DNA of 50,523 nucleotides from Nocardiopsis chromatogenes YIM 90109. GTDB lineage: Bacteria; Actinomycetota; Actinomycetes; Streptosporangiales; Streptosporangiaceae. Where the stretch lies: assembly GCF_000341185.1 (NCBI RefSeq), contig NZ_ANBH01000034.1, forward strand, positions 53,493 through 104,015, read 5' to 3'. How positions within the stretch are numbered: position 1 is the stretch's first letter; each line of letters opens with the position of its first letter. Shown one piece after another: positions 49,475-50,523 of this stretch. The position numbers and the translations under genes are program-made. The notes under the pieces are model-generated. The model had not been told where the DNA came from. It was given only the letters and a program-made list of their open reading frames with translations, and did no database searches.

Positions 49475-50422
49475 ATGATCCGACGGCTCGGGTTCACCGC
49501 GGCCACCCTGGCGCTCGCCTTGGTGGGCGGGGGTTCCGCCGTGGCAGCAGACGACACCGAACTCCGTTACTCCCCGCTCGGCCCCGCGAGCGGCCCCGCG
49601 GCGCTGTCGGTCCTCGACGTCGCCCACCGGGGCGCCTCGGGGTACGCGCCCGAGAACACTCTCGCCGCGATCGACGCCGCCAAGGTGCGCGGCGCGACGA
49701 CCGTCGAGATCGACGTGCAGCGCACCAAGGACGGTGAGCTGGTCGTCTTCCACGACACCACGCTGGAGCGCACCACGGACGCCGAGGAGGTCTTCCCCGG
49801 GCGCGGTTCCTACGACGTCGCCGACTTCACCCTGGAGGAGATCCGCAGCCTGGACGCCGGGTCCTGGTTCGCCCCCGCCTTCGAGGGGGAGAGGGTGCCG
49901 ACCTTCCAGGAGGCCCTGGACCGGCTGCGCAAGCACGGCCTGAACCTGCTCCTGGAGATCAAGGCGCCGGTCCTCTACCCCGGCATCGAGGCCGACATCT
50001 CCGAAACGCTGGCCCGCAACCCCGCCTGGCTGGTCCCGGTCGGCAAGCGCGGCAAGCACCGCCTGGTCATCCAGAGCTTCGACTGGGCGTCGGTGGAGCG
50101 CTCGCACGACCTGCTGCCGACCATCCCGCACGGGCTGCTCGGCCAGGTCCCCGAGAGCGAGATCGACGGCTACGCCGAGTGGGCGGACCAGATCAACCCG
50201 AGCCACAAGACCCTGACCGCCGACTACGTGGACGCGGTGCACGACGAGGGGATGGCCGTGGTGACCTACACGGTCAACGACGCCGACGCCATGCGCACGG
50301 CGCTGGACAAGGGCGTCGACGGGCTCATCACCGACTACCCGGACATCGCCCGCCAGGTGATCCGCGAGTACGAGCGCTCCGAGGCCGCCGAGGCCGCCGA
50401 GGCGGCCGGGGCGGCGGCCTGA
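49475..50422 (+). CDS. Secreted glycerophosphodiester phosphodiesterase
   Basis: 315 residues. A signal peptide (LGFTAATLALALVGGGSAVAAD) is followed by a GDPD TIM barrel: VLDVAHRGASGYAPENTLAAI (first catalytic His), EIDVQRTKDGELVVFHD (metal-binding Glu/Asp and second His), LLLEIKAP and a final GVDGLITDYPD. It hydrolyses deacylated phospholipids to sn-glycerol 3-phosphate outside the cell, useful for phosphate scavenging. GAAGGAG lies 4 bases before the ATG at 49475. An Ala/Glu repeat closes the protein. Confidence 0.92.
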   Translation: MIRRLGFTAATLALALVGGGSAVAADDTELRYSPLGPASGPAALSVLDVAHRGASGYAPENTLAAIDAAKVRGATTVEIDVQRTKDGELVVFHDTTLERTTDAEEVFPGRGSYDVADFTLEEIRSLDAGSWFAPAFEGERVPTFQEALDRLRKHGLNLLLEIKAPVLYPGIEADISETLARNPAWLVPVGKRGKHRLVIQSFDWASVERSHDLLPTIPHGLLGQVPESEIDGYAEWADQINPSHKTLTADYVDAVHDEGMAVVTYTVNDADAMRTALDKGVDGLITDYPDIARQVIREYERSEAAEAAEAAGAAA

Positions 50423-50456
50423 GGCGGGCCCTCCGCCGCAGGAGCGATCGGCCGAC

Positions 50457-50486
50457 GCGGCCCGGCCCCGCACGGGGCCGGGCCGC
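50457..50486 (+). terminator. Terminator of the phosphodiesterase gene
   Basis: GCGGCCCGGCCCCG, CA, CGGGGCCGGGCCGC: a perfect 14-bp stem 35 bases after the stop codon. Confidence 0.8.
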
Positions 50487-50523
50487 CGTGCCCGGTCAGC
50501 GGCGGGGGGCCCCCCCCCCCCCG

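Overview
The window looks like a chromosome segment of a high-GC Gram-positive actinomycete. A Nocardiopsis-like member of the Streptosporangiales is my guess, from general character and not from a search. The evidence is uniformly high GC with strong third-position G/C, an XRE-DUF5753/DUF397 pair (an actinomycete hallmark), a Gram-positive type Tad operon without secretin or outer-membrane parts, a subtilisin-inhibitor-like secreted protein, and several genes with a TANNNT box exactly 7 bases before the ATG (leaderless-type promoters). I see no insertion sequence, prophage, CRISPR array or rRNA. There is one tRNA (His).

Region 1 (1-6.7 kb), accessory: a zinc-ribbon protein, a lipoprotein, then on the minus strand a polymorphic-toxin gene (Flp-type prepilin motif, then a HINT domain, then a toxin tip) followed 8 bases later by an AT-rich small gene that is its likely immunity protein. 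A four-helix membrane protein, an unknown protein, an XRE/DUF397 regulator pair with a perfect operator-like palindrome, and two small plus-strand genes complete it.

Region 2 (6.7-20.2 kb), the core: a single-direction (minus) Tad pilus gene cluster. In transcription order it holds a zinc-ribbon protein of unknown role, CpaB, a TadZ-TadE fusion, TadE, TadA (CpaF ATPase), TadB, TadC, a histidine kinase and LuxR-type response regulator, the Flp pilin, a TadG-like protein fused to an M15-like peptidase domain, an OmpA-domain lipoprotein, a secreted protein sharing a domain with it, and a lysozyme-like transglycosylase with a pilin-like N-terminus. No prepilin peptidase gene is in the window. The repeated appearance of pilin-type N-termini on wall hydrolases and on the nearby polymorphic toxin suggests that this Tad machine may present or deliver enzymatic and toxic cargo. 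That is my main candidate for an undescribed system.

Region 3 (20.2-30.6 kb): a DedA/VTT membrane protein, an orphan HypX (hydrogenase maturation protein), a small zinc-ribbon protein, a three-gene operon (paralogue of the first tad gene, a SelW/Rdx-like protein and an HprK-like P-loop protein), tRNA-His, oligoribonuclease, a DUF2510 Pro/Gly-rich protein with 108-bp tandem repeats, and an amidase-like unknown.

Region 4 (30.7-41.8 kb): two paralogous membrane-anchored proteins combining a solute-binding-like domain with a von Willebrand A domain, a subtilisin-inhibitor-like protein, a SpoU rRNA methyltransferase overlapping tail to tail with a PadR regulator, a D-2-hydroxyacid dehydrogenase, a FAD monooxygenase divergent from a MarR regulator with a 24-bp perfect palindrome between them, a Uma2 protein and an NlpC/P60 hydrolase.

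Region 5 (42.2-50.5 kb): a translationally coupled homogentisate-type cluster (FAD monooxygenase, homogentisate 1,2-dioxygenase, a conserved unknown, and a fumarylacetoacetase homologue that lacks most catalytic residues), a Glu/Pro/Ala-rich secreted protein, and a secreted glycerophosphodiester phosphodiesterase.
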